Below are positions 1-7,647 of a DNA stretch of 13,087 bases, piece by piece. The notes under the pieces are model-generated. The model was not told where the DNA came from. It was given only the letters and a program-made list of their open reading frames with translations, and did not search any database. Origin of the DNA: CAZRIT01 sp964600225 (GTDB taxonomy: Bacteria; Bacillota; Clostridia; Christensenellales; CAG-138); contig CAZRIT010000056.1 in NCBI GenBank assembly GCA_964600225.1, positions 1-13,087 on the forward strand, written 5' to 3'. The position numbers and the translations under genes were made by a program. Numbering within the stretch: position 1 is the first letter of the stretch; each line of letters begins with the position of its first letter.

Positions 1-836
1 ATGCCCGTATGCTTGAGGTATTTGGCGCCGATGGTAGCCATGTCCATCAGCGTTTCGGGCTTTTGAACGCCAAGCTCCCTGCGAAGCGCCCGATAGCGTT
101 TATACGCGGCCAGCGCCAACGCATCGTCGGACGCTACCTCCGTCAGCTCCGTTTGAAACGTCGTGTGGCGGCAGTGATCCGACCAGTAGGTATCCAGCAC
201 CCGCAGCTCCGTCTCGGTGGGACAGCGGCCCTCGCCGCGGAAAAATGCCTGCGTAAAATGCACGTCGGCCTCGTCCATGGCCAGCCCGTAGCTTTGGCGA
301 AGCGCCCCAAGCGCCGCGTCGTCCATATCCAAAAAGCCCTCGATGGTCGGCACGTCCGCCGCATCGGGATAGTCCGCAGTCAGCGTTTCGTATGCGTCCA
401 TACTCGCCTCGCGGCACTCCACTGGGTTGATCAATTGACGGCGGATTGCCGCCATGTCCGCATCGTTCAGCGCGCCCGTCAGCATGTAGACCCGCGCGGT
501 ACGCACGGTGGGCGCGGCGGTTGGGCACAACAGGCGGATGCATTCCTCCGCCGCGGCGGAGCGCATGTCGAACTGACCCGGCAGATATTCCACCGCAAGC
601 AGCTTTGCCTCCGCTATGGGCAACGCATCGTAAAGGTCATCCGTCTGCATCTCCGAAAACACGCGCGTCCTGCAGCGTATAAACAACTCTTCGTCAATAT
701 GCTCCACATCGTAGCGGTTGAACACGCGCACGCCCGTGAGCGACGTCACGCCCAGCACCTGATGCAAATCGTTATACACGCCCTGCGCCTCCTGCGCGTA
801 CGAGGGCTTGCGCTCCACAAAAACCCGATAGACCAT
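1..836 (-). CDS. purL: Phosphoribosylformylglycinamidine (FGAM) synthase, N-terminal part, cut by window edge
   Basis: This enzyme converts FGAR, glutamine and ATP to FGAM, the fourth step of purine synthesis in the cytoplasm. I translated the minus strand by hand: 278 codons run without a stop to the left edge. The start ATG (836-834) follows the purD stop by three bases and has a GGAGGAAG ribosome binding site inside the end of purD. The N-terminal residues 1-85 (beginning MVYRVFVERK) resemble the PurS-like domain of the large clostridial PurL. The family signature DTYWSDHCRHTTF is at residues 215-227, followed by the start of the first AIR-synthase-like domain. The long N-terminal domain and the signature position fit the single-chain form of about 1200 residues, which carries its own glutaminase domain. 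That C-terminal domain lies outside the window, so this is inferred. It is the last visible gene of the purine operon. Confidence 0.93.
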   Translation of the reverse strand, partial: MVYRVFVERKPSYAQEAQGVYNDLHQVLGVTSLTGVRVFNRYDVEHIDEELFIRCRTRVFSEMQTDDLYDALPIAEAKLLAVEYLPGQFDMRSAAAEECIRLLCPTAAPTVRTARVYMLTGALNDADMAAIRRQLINPVECREASMDAYETLTADYPDAADVPTIEGFLDMDDAALGALRQSYGLAMDEADVHFTQAFFRGEGRCPTETELRVLDTYWSDHCRHTTFQTELTEVASDDALALAAYKRYRALRRELGVQKPETLMDMATIGAKYLKHTG

Positions 837-839
837 ATC

Positions 840-2108
840 CTACGCTTCCTCCGCTTTCAAGCCGATATCATTGCGGTAATACGCGTTTTGAAACCGCACG
901 CGCCCGACGGCGGCATAGGAAAGCGCGCGCGCTTCTTTGAGCGTGGGCGCCTTGGCCGTCACCCCCAGCACGCGCCCGCCCGCGGTGACCAATTCCCCGC
1001 CGCGATTCGCCGTGCCCGCATGGTAGACGGTGACGTTGGGCAGTGCGTACACGCCGTCCAGCGAAATGGGGAACCCCTTTTCGTATCGTTCGGGATACCC
1101 GCCCGAGGCCACCACCACGCAGCAGCTTGCATCGTGCGAAAACCGCACCAAATCCTCCGTCAGCCTCCCGTCGCTGACGGCCAGCATGATATCCATCAGG
1201 TCGCTTTCCAGCAGCGGCAGGACGGCCTGCGCCTCGGGGTCGCCAAAGCGGCAGTTGTATTCAATCACCTTGGGCCCGTCATTTGTCAGCATCAGCCCAA
1301 AGTACAGGCAGCCGCGAAACGGGCAGCCCAGCGCCGCCATGGCGCGCACGGTGGGCAGGAAAATCTCCTCCATGCAGCGCGCGGCAATCTCCTTTGTATA
1401 GAATGGGTTGGGCGCAATCACGCCCATGCCGCCCGTATTGGGGCCGAGATCGCCATCCAGCGCGCGCTTGTGGTCCATGGACGACACCATGGGTATGAGC
1501 GTTTGCCCATCGGTAAAGGCCAGCACCGTAACCTCGGGGCCAACCAGAAATTCCTCCACGATGATGTTGTCGCCGCTGCGGCCAAACACCTTCGTCTCCA
1601 TCAGCGCATGGATGGCGGCGCGCGCTTCCGACATGTCGCTGACGATGAACACGCCCTTGCCCAGCGCCAGCCCGTCGGTCTTGATGACCGCGGGAAAGCT
1701 GTGCGCGGCAAGGTAGCTTAGCGCCGCCTCGGGCGCGGAAAACGCCTCGTAGCGGGCGGTCGGAATGCCGTTTTGCTGCATGAGCGCCTTGGCAAACCGC
1801 TTGCTGCTTTCGATGCGCGCCGCCGCCGCCGTGGGGCCAAAGCAGCGCACGCCCAGTTCCTGCAGCCGATCCACCGCGCCCATGGCCAGCGGGTCGTCCT
1901 GCGCAACCACGGCAAAATCCACCTTGTGCTCGGCGGCAAACGCGCAGATGCCGTCGATATCCGTTGCGGTGACGGGATAGCAATCCGCAATGGCCGCAAT
2001 CCCGCCGTTACCCGGCAAAACGGATAGATCCGTGATGGCCGCGTTTTTTCGAAGGGCCAGCGCCAGGGCGTGCTCCCGCCCGCCGCCGCCCACGATCATG
2101 ACATGCAT
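840..2108 (-). CDS. purD: Phosphoribosylamine--glycine ligase (GAR synthetase)
   Basis: This cytoplasmic ATP-grasp ligase joins phosphoribosylamine and glycine to make GAR, the second step of purine synthesis. The 422 residues match the normal length of the family. Visible motifs in order are the N-terminal GGGGREHALA (7-16), the ATP-grasp segment around IKTDGLALGKG, the loop DHKRALDGDLGPNTGGMGV, and the metal/ATP-binding signature RFGDPEAQAVLPLL. The N-domain has AQDDPLAMG where many homologues have a GPEAPL-type sequence, which I take as a lineage variant. The start at 2108 is preceded by a modest AGGG that overlaps the stop of the AICAR transformylase gene, ten bases upstream. A second in-frame ATG three codons later cannot be excluded. 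The downstream neighbour, purL, begins three bases after its stop. Confidence 0.96.
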   Translation of the reverse strand: MHVMIVGGGGREHALALALRKNAAITDLSVLPGNGGIAAIADCYPVTATDIDGICAFAAEHKVDFAVVAQDDPLAMGAVDRLQELGVRCFGPTAAAARIESSKRFAKALMQQNGIPTARYEAFSAPEAALSYLAAHSFPAVIKTDGLALGKGVFIVSDMSEARAAIHALMETKVFGRSGDNIIVEEFLVGPEVTVLAFTDGQTLIPMVSSMDHKRALDGDLGPNTGGMGVIAPNPFYTKEIAARCMEEIFLPTVRAMAALGCPFRGCLYFGLMLTNDGPKVIEYNCRFGDPEAQAVLPLLESDLMDIMLAVSDGRLTEDLVRFSHDASCCVVVASGGYPERYEKGFPISLDGVYALPNVTVYHAGTANRGGELVTAGGRVLGVTAKAPTLKEARALSYAAVGRVRFQNAYYRNDIGLKAEEA

Positions 2109-2118
2109 GCCCGCGCCC

Positions 2119-3303
2119 TCAATGATGGAACAGGCGCGGCGCGCCCGTTGCCATCACAATGCCGTAGGCATTGCAGGCCGCGATGACCTCGTCGTCGCGG
2201 ATGGAGCCGCCCGGCTGCACGATGTAGGAAACGCCGCTTTGCCGCGCGCGCTCGATGTTATCGGGGAAGGGAAAGAACGCGTCGCTGCCCAGCGATACGC
2301 CCGTTATACCCGCCAGATACGCGCGCTTTTCGGCCGCGGTCAGGGGGGCGGGCCGCACGGTAAAGAACCTCTGCCACACGCGTTCGCCCAGCACCTCCGC
2401 ATCGTCCTCGGAAATGTAGCGATCCACAGCGTTGTCGCGCTCCGCGCGCCCCAGCGTCGTGACAAACGGGAGGGAAAGGGCCTTTTCATGGCGGCGAAGC
2501 TGCCAGATATCGGATTTGTTCCCCGCAAGCCTTGTGCAATGGACGCGGCTCTGCTGGCCCGCGCCAACGCCCGTGGTCTGCCCGCCTGCGGCATAGCAGA
2601 CGGAGTTGGACTGGGTATATTTGAGGGTAATCAGGGCAAGCAGCAAATCGCGCCGCGCGGACGCGGGGATCTCCTTTTGCTCCGTCACAATATTGTCCAG
2701 CACCTTTGCATCGATCAAAGCGGCGTTTCGCTGCTGCGCAAACGTTACGCCGAACACCTGCTTTGTTTCCACGCCTGCGGGCACATAATCCCTGTCCATG
2801 CGCACGATGGCGTACCCGCCCTTGCGCTTGCTCTTGAGAATATCCAATGCCGCGGGCGTATAATCGGGCGCGATCACGCCGTCGGACACCTCGCGTTGTA
2901 TCACGCGCGCGCACACCTCATCGCACGGCTCCGAAAGCGCAATCCAATCCCCAAAGGCGGAAAGCCTGTCCGTCCCGCGCGCGCGGGCATAGGCGCACGC
3001 CGACGGGGAATCGTTCAATCCTTCGATATCGTCCACGCAGGCGGCCTTGCGCGATATTTCGTCCATCGGCAACCCCAGCGCGGCGCCCGCAGGGCTGACA
3101 TGCTTGAACGACGCCGCCGCGGGCAGGCCGCACGCAGCCTTCAGTTCCGCCACAAGTTGCCAGGCGTTGAGCGCATCCAAAAAGTTGATGTACCCCGGGC
3201 GGCCGTTGAGCACCTCCACGGGCAGCGCGCCGCCATCCTCCATGTACAGCCGCGCCTCGGCCTGGTTGGGGTTGCAGCCGTATTTGAGCAGGATTTCGTT
3301 CAT
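2119..3303 (-). CDS. purH: Stand-alone AICAR transformylase (C-terminal half of a classical PurH)
   Basis: This enzyme formylates AICAR to FAICAR using 10-formyltetrahydrofolate, the penultimate step to IMP. The protein has 394 residues and begins MNEILLKYGCNPNQAEARLY, directly in the transformylase domain. The classical bifunctional PurH has about 510-520 residues and an N-terminal MGS-like cyclohydrolase domain, which is absent here. The catalytic Lys-His pair is seen in FKHVSPAGAA (Lys67, His68). Other family motifs are GYINFLDALNAWQLV (38-52) and the segment GVGAGQQSRVHCTRLAGNK in the second half. The ATG overlaps the stop of the upstream PurN-PurO gene (ATGA) and has a GGGAGGG ribosome binding site. 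The missing cyclohydrolase step is supplied by the PurO-like domain next door. The symbol purH is used for the activity; no cyclohydrolase should be attributed to this protein. Confidence 0.93.
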   Translation of the reverse strand: MNEILLKYGCNPNQAEARLYMEDGGALPVEVLNGRPGYINFLDALNAWQLVAELKAACGLPAAASFKHVSPAGAALGLPMDEISRKAACVDDIEGLNDSPSACAYARARGTDRLSAFGDWIALSEPCDEVCARVIQREVSDGVIAPDYTPAALDILKSKRKGGYAIVRMDRDYVPAGVETKQVFGVTFAQQRNAALIDAKVLDNIVTEQKEIPASARRDLLLALITLKYTQSNSVCYAAGGQTTGVGAGQQSRVHCTRLAGNKSDIWQLRRHEKALSLPFVTTLGRAERDNAVDRYISEDDAEVLGERVWQRFFTVRPAPLTAAEKRAYLAGITGVSLGSDAFFPFPDNIERARQSGVSYIVQPGGSIRDDEVIAACNAYGIVMATGAPRLFHH

Positions 3304-4031
3304 TGCAAGGTCCCTCCCTCGTGCTTGTTGATGAGCCTGTCGGAAAACTGTCCGTCCGCGCCGATGAAGCGCACATACAGGGAAATGCGGTTATCCGCAT
3401 CGAGCGCGTTCCAGATATCCTGTGTGAACGCATCGATGTCGTTGGGGATGCTGATTTGCGTCGGTTCGCCGACAAACGCGGGCAGCGGCGCGCCATCGTG
3501 CACATAGGTGTGGATAAAATGCCCCGTGCCCGCCTGCGGCTCGTAATAAAAATACTGACGACGGGTCGCCGTCCCCGCCGCGTCGCCCGCCTTGAGGATG
3601 GAGAGCGCATAGCCATTCCCGTCGGTCACGCCGCTGATGCGCGGGGTAAAGTTGGGCGCGTCGGGTTCAAAGGTGCGCGTTTGCAGCGCGTTTTCAAAGG
3701 TGCCGCCCTGCCGCAAGGCCTCGTAAACGGTATCGGTCTGGTCGCCGTTAGTGGCAATGGTTACGCCGCCGATAACCCGCACGGGCGTGTACATCACCAG
3801 CGTCGGGTCGCCGTTTGCGTCCGCGGCAAAGCGCGTAATACCCAGCGCGTCTCCGTTTCGGCGGAACAGTCGGTTCCTGCTGTTGTCGCTGCGGCCCATG
3901 ATAAAGTACACTACGGCCTGCCGATTATCCGCTGTCCTGCCGATGGCAAGCCCGCGCCCGGGATAGCTGTTTTGGGAAAGCAGCGCGGGCAAATCCCTGC
4001 TCTGTTTGTTTGCTTGAATCGATTGCTGCAT
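3300..4031 (-). CDS. purO: Possible separate PurO-type IMP cyclohydrolase from an internal start
   Basis: This nested, alternative reading of the 3' part of the purN-purO frame begins at an ATG (4031-4029). It would give a 243-residue protein starting MQQSIQANKQ. The start is supported by a GGGGAGGG Shine-Dalgarno sequence seven bases upstream, stronger than that of the full-length frame. The length matches free-standing PurO-like cyclohydrolases of Clostridia, which in related operons (from memory) sit between purN and the stand-alone AICAR transformylase. Predicted activity is FAICAR to IMP. Whether the cell makes the fusion, the short form, or both cannot be told from the sequence. Confidence 0.5.
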   Translation of the reverse strand: MQQSIQANKQSRDLPALLSQNSYPGRGLAIGRTADNRQAVVYFIMGRSDNSRNRLFRRNGDALGITRFAADANGDPTLVMYTPVRVIGGVTIATNGDQTDTVYEALRQGGTFENALQTRTFEPDAPNFTPRISGVTDGNGYALSILKAGDAAGTATRRQYFYYEPQAGTGHFIHTYVHDGAPLPAFVGEPTQISIPNDIDAFTQDIWNALDADNRISLYVRFIGADGQFSDRLINKHEGGTLQ

Positions 4032-4637
4032 CGTCGTTCCCTCCCCAATGCTTTGACAGATTTGTTCCGCAGCGCGCGGGAGCAGCACCCATTCGGCCTC
4101 CTCCATCACCCGCCGCTGGAGCGTTTGCGGCGTATCGCCGTCTTGCACCTCCACGGCCTTTTGCATGAGTATCCTGCCGCCATCTGGCACGGCGCTGACC
4201 AGGTGCACCGTCGCCCCCGTCACCTTCACGCCCGCCGCCAGCGCGGCCTCGTGCACCTTCAGACCGTAAAAGCCCCTGCCGCAAAAGGCGGGTATCAGGG
4301 ACGGGTGGACGTTGATCATGCGGTTTTCATAGTGCCGCACAAAGTCCGCGCTGAGGATATGCATGTAGCCCGCCAGCACGACGGCCTGAATATCGTATTC
4401 CCGCAATACCGCCAGCAGCGCCGCTTCATACTGCGCATCGGCAGCGTATGCCGCGCGCGCCACCACAGCCGTCGGGATAGCCGCGCTCCCGGCCCGTTCC
4501 AGCGCAAAGATGCCTGCCTTGCTGGCCACCACCAGCTCGATGCGGCCGCTTCTGAGCATGCCGAAGGACTGCGCGCGAATCAGCGCCTGCAGGTTGGTGC
4601 CCCCGCCCGAGACAAGCACGGCCATGCGCACTTTCAT
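3300..4637 (-). CDS. purN: GAR formyltransferase (PurN) fused in frame to a PurO-type IMP cyclohydrolase
   Basis: This is a 445-residue open frame joining two purine enzymes. Residues 1-200 are PurN, which transfers formyl from 10-formyl-THF to GAR. They show the N-terminal LVSGGGTNLQAL (8-19) and the catalytic residues Asn109 and His111 (NVHPSL) and Asp152 (PDGG). Residues 203-445 resemble the PurO family (IMP_cyclohyd, PF07826), which closes FAICAR to IMP. Seen there are NSYPGRG (223-229), YFIMGRSDNSRNR and NGDQTDT. PurN alone is normally about 190-210 residues and PurO-like proteins about 200-240, so both parts are full length. No stop separates them. Met203 has a strong ribosome binding site in front of it, so a free PurO may also be made. 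The start at 4637 overlaps the purM stop (ATGA), and its own ribosome binding site is weak. A lost stop codon from a sequencing error or recent mutation is an alternative to a true fusion. Confidence 0.9.
   Translation of the reverse strand: MKVRMAVLVSGGGTNLQALIRAQSFGMLRSGRIELVVASKAGIFALERAGSAAIPTAVVARAAYAADAQYEAALLAVLREYDIQAVVLAGYMHILSADFVRHYENRMINVHPSLIPAFCGRGFYGLKVHEAALAAGVKVTGATVHLVSAVPDGGRILMQKAVEVQDGDTPQTLQRRVMEEAEWVLLPRAAEQICQSIGEGTTMQQSIQANKQSRDLPALLSQNSYPGRGLAIGRTADNRQAVVYFIMGRSDNSRNRLFRRNGDALGITRFAADANGDPTLVMYTPVRVIGGVTIATNGDQTDTVYEALRQGGTFENALQTRTFEPDAPNFTPRISGVTDGNGYALSILKAGDAAGTATRRQYFYYEPQAGTGHFIHTYVHDGAPLPAFVGEPTQISIPNDIDAFTQDIWNALDADNRISLYVRFIGADGQFSDRLINKHEGGTLQ
4029..4046 (-). 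promoter_or_regulatory. Internal ribosome binding site at the PurO start
   Basis: On the minus strand GGGGAGGG (4046-4039) lies seven bases before ATG (4031-4029). In the fused frame these bases are read as GlyGluGlyThrThrMet, at the seam of the PurN and PurO domains. The spacing and strength are those of a genuine start site, and it falls exactly at the domain boundary, which argues that PurO was, or still is, translated separately. Confidence 0.7.
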
Positions 4638-5662
4638 ACGAACCGTACCCCCGCCTCGCCTTGCCGCACCGTGCCAAGGATATATGCATCCTCGCCCGCG
4701 GCCTGCAGCGCAGACACGGCCCGATCGGCATCCGCCGCCGAAACGGTAACGGTCATGCCCACGCCCATATTGAAGGTGTTGAACATATCGTGCTCGCTAA
4801 GCTTCCCGACCTCGCGAATCAAATCAAATATGGGCGGAATCCGCACGGCGCTTTTGACAATCTCCGCCGTCAGGCGCTTGGGCAGGCTGCGGGGAATGTT
4901 CTCGTAGAAGCCGCCGCCCGTGATGTGCGCAATCGAGTGCACCCGCACGCAATCGATTAGCGCAAGGATGGCCTTGACATAGATGCGCGTGGGGGTAAGC
5001 AGCGTATCCAGGAGCGGCCGCCCCAGCACATCGGCGTACTTGCCCGCGTCGCGCTCCAAATCGAAGGTTTTGCGCACCAGCGAGAAGCCGTTGGAATGCA
5101 CGCCCGAGGAGGGCAGCGCCACGATGACGTCGCCCGATTGCACCCCGTCGGGGCCGATGAGCGCGCTTTTTTCCGCCACGCCCACCGCAAAGCCAGCCAG
5201 GTCGTATTCCTGCTCGGGGTAAAAGCCGGGCATCTCGGCGGTCTCGCCGCCGATGAGCGCGCAGCCTGCTAAAACGCATCCCTCGGCGATGCCCGATACG
5301 ATGGCCGCCGCGCGCGCGGGCGTCAGCTTGCCCATGGCGATATAATCCAGAAAGAACAGCGGTTTGGCGCCGCAGCAGACGATATCGTTGACGCACATGG
5401 CCACGCAGTCGATCCCCACGGTATCGTGCCGATCGGCAAGGAACGCCAGTTTGAGCTTGGTGCCCACGCCGTCAGTGCCCGATACCAGCACGGGTTCCCG
5501 CATGCCGCTTGGCAGCATAAACGCCCCGCCGAACCCGCCGATGTCGCCGCTGACCCCCTGCGTCTTGGTGCGCGCAATGTGCGGCTGCATCAGCCGCACC
5601 GCCTCGTAGCCCGCGGTGATGTCCACGCCCGCAGCGCGGTAGCCCTCGTTTCGATCGCTCAT
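4634..5662 (-). CDS. purM: Phosphoribosylformylglycinamidine cyclo-ligase (AIR synthetase)
   Basis: This enzyme closes FGAM to AIR using ATP, the fifth step of purine synthesis; it works as a cytoplasmic dimer. The 342 residues match the family length of about 340-350. The N-terminal GVDITAGYEAV (12-22) and the ATP-binding LVSGTDGVGTKLKLAF are typical. So are the glycine-rich GGETAEMPGFY and the C-terminal HITGGGFYENIPRSLP. The ATG (5662-5660) overlaps the purF stop and has GGAGG seven bases upstream. Its own stop overlaps the purN start by the same ATGA arrangement, which suggests translational coupling of purF, purM and purN. Confidence 0.97.
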   Translation of the reverse strand: MSDRNEGYRAAGVDITAGYEAVRLMQPHIARTKTQGVSGDIGGFGGAFMLPSGMREPVLVSGTDGVGTKLKLAFLADRHDTVGIDCVAMCVNDIVCCGAKPLFFLDYIAMGKLTPARAAAIVSGIAEGCVLAGCALIGGETAEMPGFYPEQEYDLAGFAVGVAEKSALIGPDGVQSGDVIVALPSSGVHSNGFSLVRKTFDLERDAGKYADVLGRPLLDTLLTPTRIYVKAILALIDCVRVHSIAHITGGGFYENIPRSLPKRLTAEIVKSAVRIPPIFDLIREVGKLSEHDMFNTFNMGVGMTVTVSAADADRAVSALQAAGEDAYILGTVRQGEAGVRFV

Positions 5663-7092
5663 GCGTCGTCCTCCGATTCCAGCTTTTTGAGATACTTGCT
5701 GACGGTTTCCGCCTTGGGCGGGTCAACGGGGTATGTCCCCGAAAAACAGCCTGTACAGAAGTGCGCGGACGGATTGTCCGAGAGCTTTGTCACGTTTTCC
5801 ACGCTCAAAAAGCCCAGCGAGTCCACGCCCAGCTTCTCGGTCATCTGCGCATCGGAATAGTTGCAGGCAATGAGGTTTTCGCAGGAATCCACATCGGTGC
5901 CGAAATAGCACGGGTGCAAAAACTTCGGCGCGCTGGAACGCAGGTGCACCTCCTTGGCGCCCGCGTCGCGCAGCAGCCCCACGATATATGCGCTGGTGGT
6001 GCCGCGCACGATGGAATCGTCAATCAGCACCACGCGCTGCCCCTTGACGGTGGCCGCAATGGGGCTGAGCTTGATGCGCACCAGCTCCTCGCGCTGGTTC
6101 TGCCCGGGCTGGATGAACGTGCGGCCGATATACTTGTTCTTGATAAACCCAAGCCCGTACGGGATGCCCGATTGCCGCGCATAGCCGATGGCGGCGTCGA
6201 TGCCGCTGTCTGGCACGCCGATGACCACATCCGCCTGCACGGGATGCTCCAGCGAAAGCAGCGCGCCCGCCCGCTGTCTGGCCGCATGCACGCTGCAGCC
6301 GTCCACCACGCTGTCGGGGCGGGCAAAATAGATCAGTTCGAAAATGCAGGGCGCGGGCGCGCACGTTCCGCAGTGGGTATCGATGCTCCTGAGGCCGTTT
6401 TTGTCGATCACCACGATCTCGCCCGGGCGCACATCGCGCACAAACTCGTAGCCCAGTGTGGAAAGCGCGCAGGTTTCCGATGCCACGGCAAGGTTTTCGC
6501 CGCATTTGCCGATGCAGAGCGGATGGAACCCGTGCGGGTCGCGCACGGCCATCAGCTTGGTCGGCGACATCAGCACCAGCGTGTACGCGCCGCGCAGTCT
6601 CGCCATGGCCCGTTCCACGGCCACCTCCACCGAGGGCGCGTTGAGGCGTTCCCGCGTGATGATGTAGGAAATCACCTCCGCATCGCTTGTGGTGTGGAAG
6701 ATCGAGCCCGCAAGCTCCAGCTCCTCCCTTAGCTCCGCGCCGTTGGTCAGCTTTCCGTTGAGGGCCACGGCCATGCAGCCCTTCATGTGCTTGATGACCA
6801 ACGGCTGCGCGTTCAACCGATCGTCGGCGACGGAATCCCCGTAGCGCACATGCCCCACGGCGATACGGCCGGGGCCGAGCGCGGCGAGGGTATCGCCCGC
6901 AAATACATCGTTGACCAGTCCCGCGGCCTTATGCGCGGTGATGACGCCGCGGTCGTTCACCGCAATGCCGCAGCTGGCCTGCCCGCGGTGCTGCAATGCA
7001 AACAGCGCATAGTAGGCCGCGTGCGCCACATCGGTATCGGGTTGGGCGTAAATGCCGAATACGCCGCATTCCTCGTGTAACTCTTGAAACAT
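5659..7092 (-). CDS. purF: Amidophosphoribosyltransferase (glutamine PRPP amidotransferase)
   Basis: This is the committed first step of the pathway: PRPP plus glutamine give phosphoribosylamine. The 477 residues have two domains. Residues 1-240 are the Ntn-type glutaminase, with the nucleophile at Cys9 in ECGVFGI after a short propeptide of eight residues. Residues 260-477 are the phosphoribosyltransferase domain, with the PRPP loop VVLIDDSIVRGTTS (354-367). It belongs to the iron-sulfur, Bacillus-type class. Four cysteines sit where the [4Fe-4S] ligands of the B. subtilis enzyme are expected: Cys249, Cys395 (HPCYFG), Cys446 and Cys449 (FCTGC). In that class the cluster makes the enzyme oxygen-labile. 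The start has AAGGAG five bases upstream. It lies 31 bases after purE, where many clostridial operons carry purC. Confidence 0.97.
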   Translation of the reverse strand: MFQELHEECGVFGIYAQPDTDVAHAAYYALFALQHRGQASCGIAVNDRGVITAHKAAGLVNDVFAGDTLAALGPGRIAVGHVRYGDSVADDRLNAQPLVIKHMKGCMAVALNGKLTNGAELREELELAGSIFHTTSDAEVISYIITRERLNAPSVEVAVERAMARLRGAYTLVLMSPTKLMAVRDPHGFHPLCIGKCGENLAVASETCALSTLGYEFVRDVRPGEIVVIDKNGLRSIDTHCGTCAPAPCIFELIYFARPDSVVDGCSVHAARQRAGALLSLEHPVQADVVIGVPDSGIDAAIGYARQSGIPYGLGFIKNKYIGRTFIQPGQNQREELVRIKLSPIAATVKGQRVVLIDDSIVRGTTSAYIVGLLRDAGAKEVHLRSSAPKFLHPCYFGTDVDSCENLIACNYSDAQMTEKLGVDSLGFLSVENVTKLSDNPSAHFCTGCFSGTYPVDPPKAETVSKYLKKLESEDDA

Positions 7093-7123
7093 GCCGTCTC
7101 CTTATCGCTTGCGCTTTTTTGGC

Positions 7124-7612
7124 TCACATGCCCGCAAGTGCTTCATCCTTTGCCAGTACCCGCTGCGTCATGCAATTGCGCATGTCGCCGAGGGCGTTTG
7201 CCAGCTCCGCATCCGCTATGGCGAGCATTTCGGCCGCCAGTATGGCCGCGTTCTCCGCGCCGTCAATGGCCACCGTCGCCACGGGGACGCCCGATGGCAT
7301 CTGCACCGTGGAAAGCAGCGCGTCGATGCCGCCAAGGCCCGTCTGCGCGCCAACGGGCACGCCGATGACGGGCAGCGTCGTCCACGCGGCCACAGCCCCC
7401 GCCAGGTACGCGGCCTTGCCCGCAATGGCTATGACCACGCCATAGCCCCTTTCCCGCGCCGACGCCGCAAAGGCCTGCACAGCCTCGGGCGTGCGGTGCG
7501 CGGACAGGATGCGCACATCGGTTGGAATGCCAAGCTCATTGAGCTTGTCGATCGCCTTTTTTGCCACGGGCATATCGCTGTCGCTGCCCATCAGAATGGC
7601 TGTTTTGTACAT
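7124..7612 (-). CDS. purE: PurE, N5-carboxyaminoimidazole ribonucleotide mutase / AIR carboxylase
   Basis: PurE makes CAIR, by mutase action on N5-CAIR (class I) or by direct carboxylation of AIR (class II). The 162 residues match the family. Seen motifs are MGSDSD (8-13), SAHRTP (37-42, with catalytic His39, equivalent to E. coli His45), and ALLSTVQMPSGVPVATVAI. The usual GGAAHLPG segment reads GKAAYLAG here (65-72), so the position of E. coli His75 is Tyr69; I checked the codon as TAC. The overall motifs are those of class I. No purK is in the window. It is the first enzyme gene of the operon, 35 bases after the GntR gene, with GGAGGGAG six bases before its ATG. Confidence 0.94.
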   Translation of the reverse strand: MYKTAILMGSDSDMPVAKKAIDKLNELGIPTDVRILSAHRTPEAVQAFAASARERGYGVVIAIAGKAAYLAGAVAAWTTLPVIGVPVGAQTGLGGIDALLSTVQMPSGVPVATVAIDGAENAAILAAEMLAIADAELANALGDMRNCMTQRVLAKDEALAGM

Positions 7613-7647
7613 ATCAAACTCCCTCCGTGGTTTTTAACGTCACCGCG

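Noticed and set aside
9..4907. Long plus-strand open frames (for example 9-1721, 1990-3507 and 3303-4907) opposite purL, purD, purH and purN
   Set aside because: They are shadows of GC-rich genes. Their translations are rich in Arg, His and Ala, match no family, and lie exactly opposite proteins with clear catalytic motifs.
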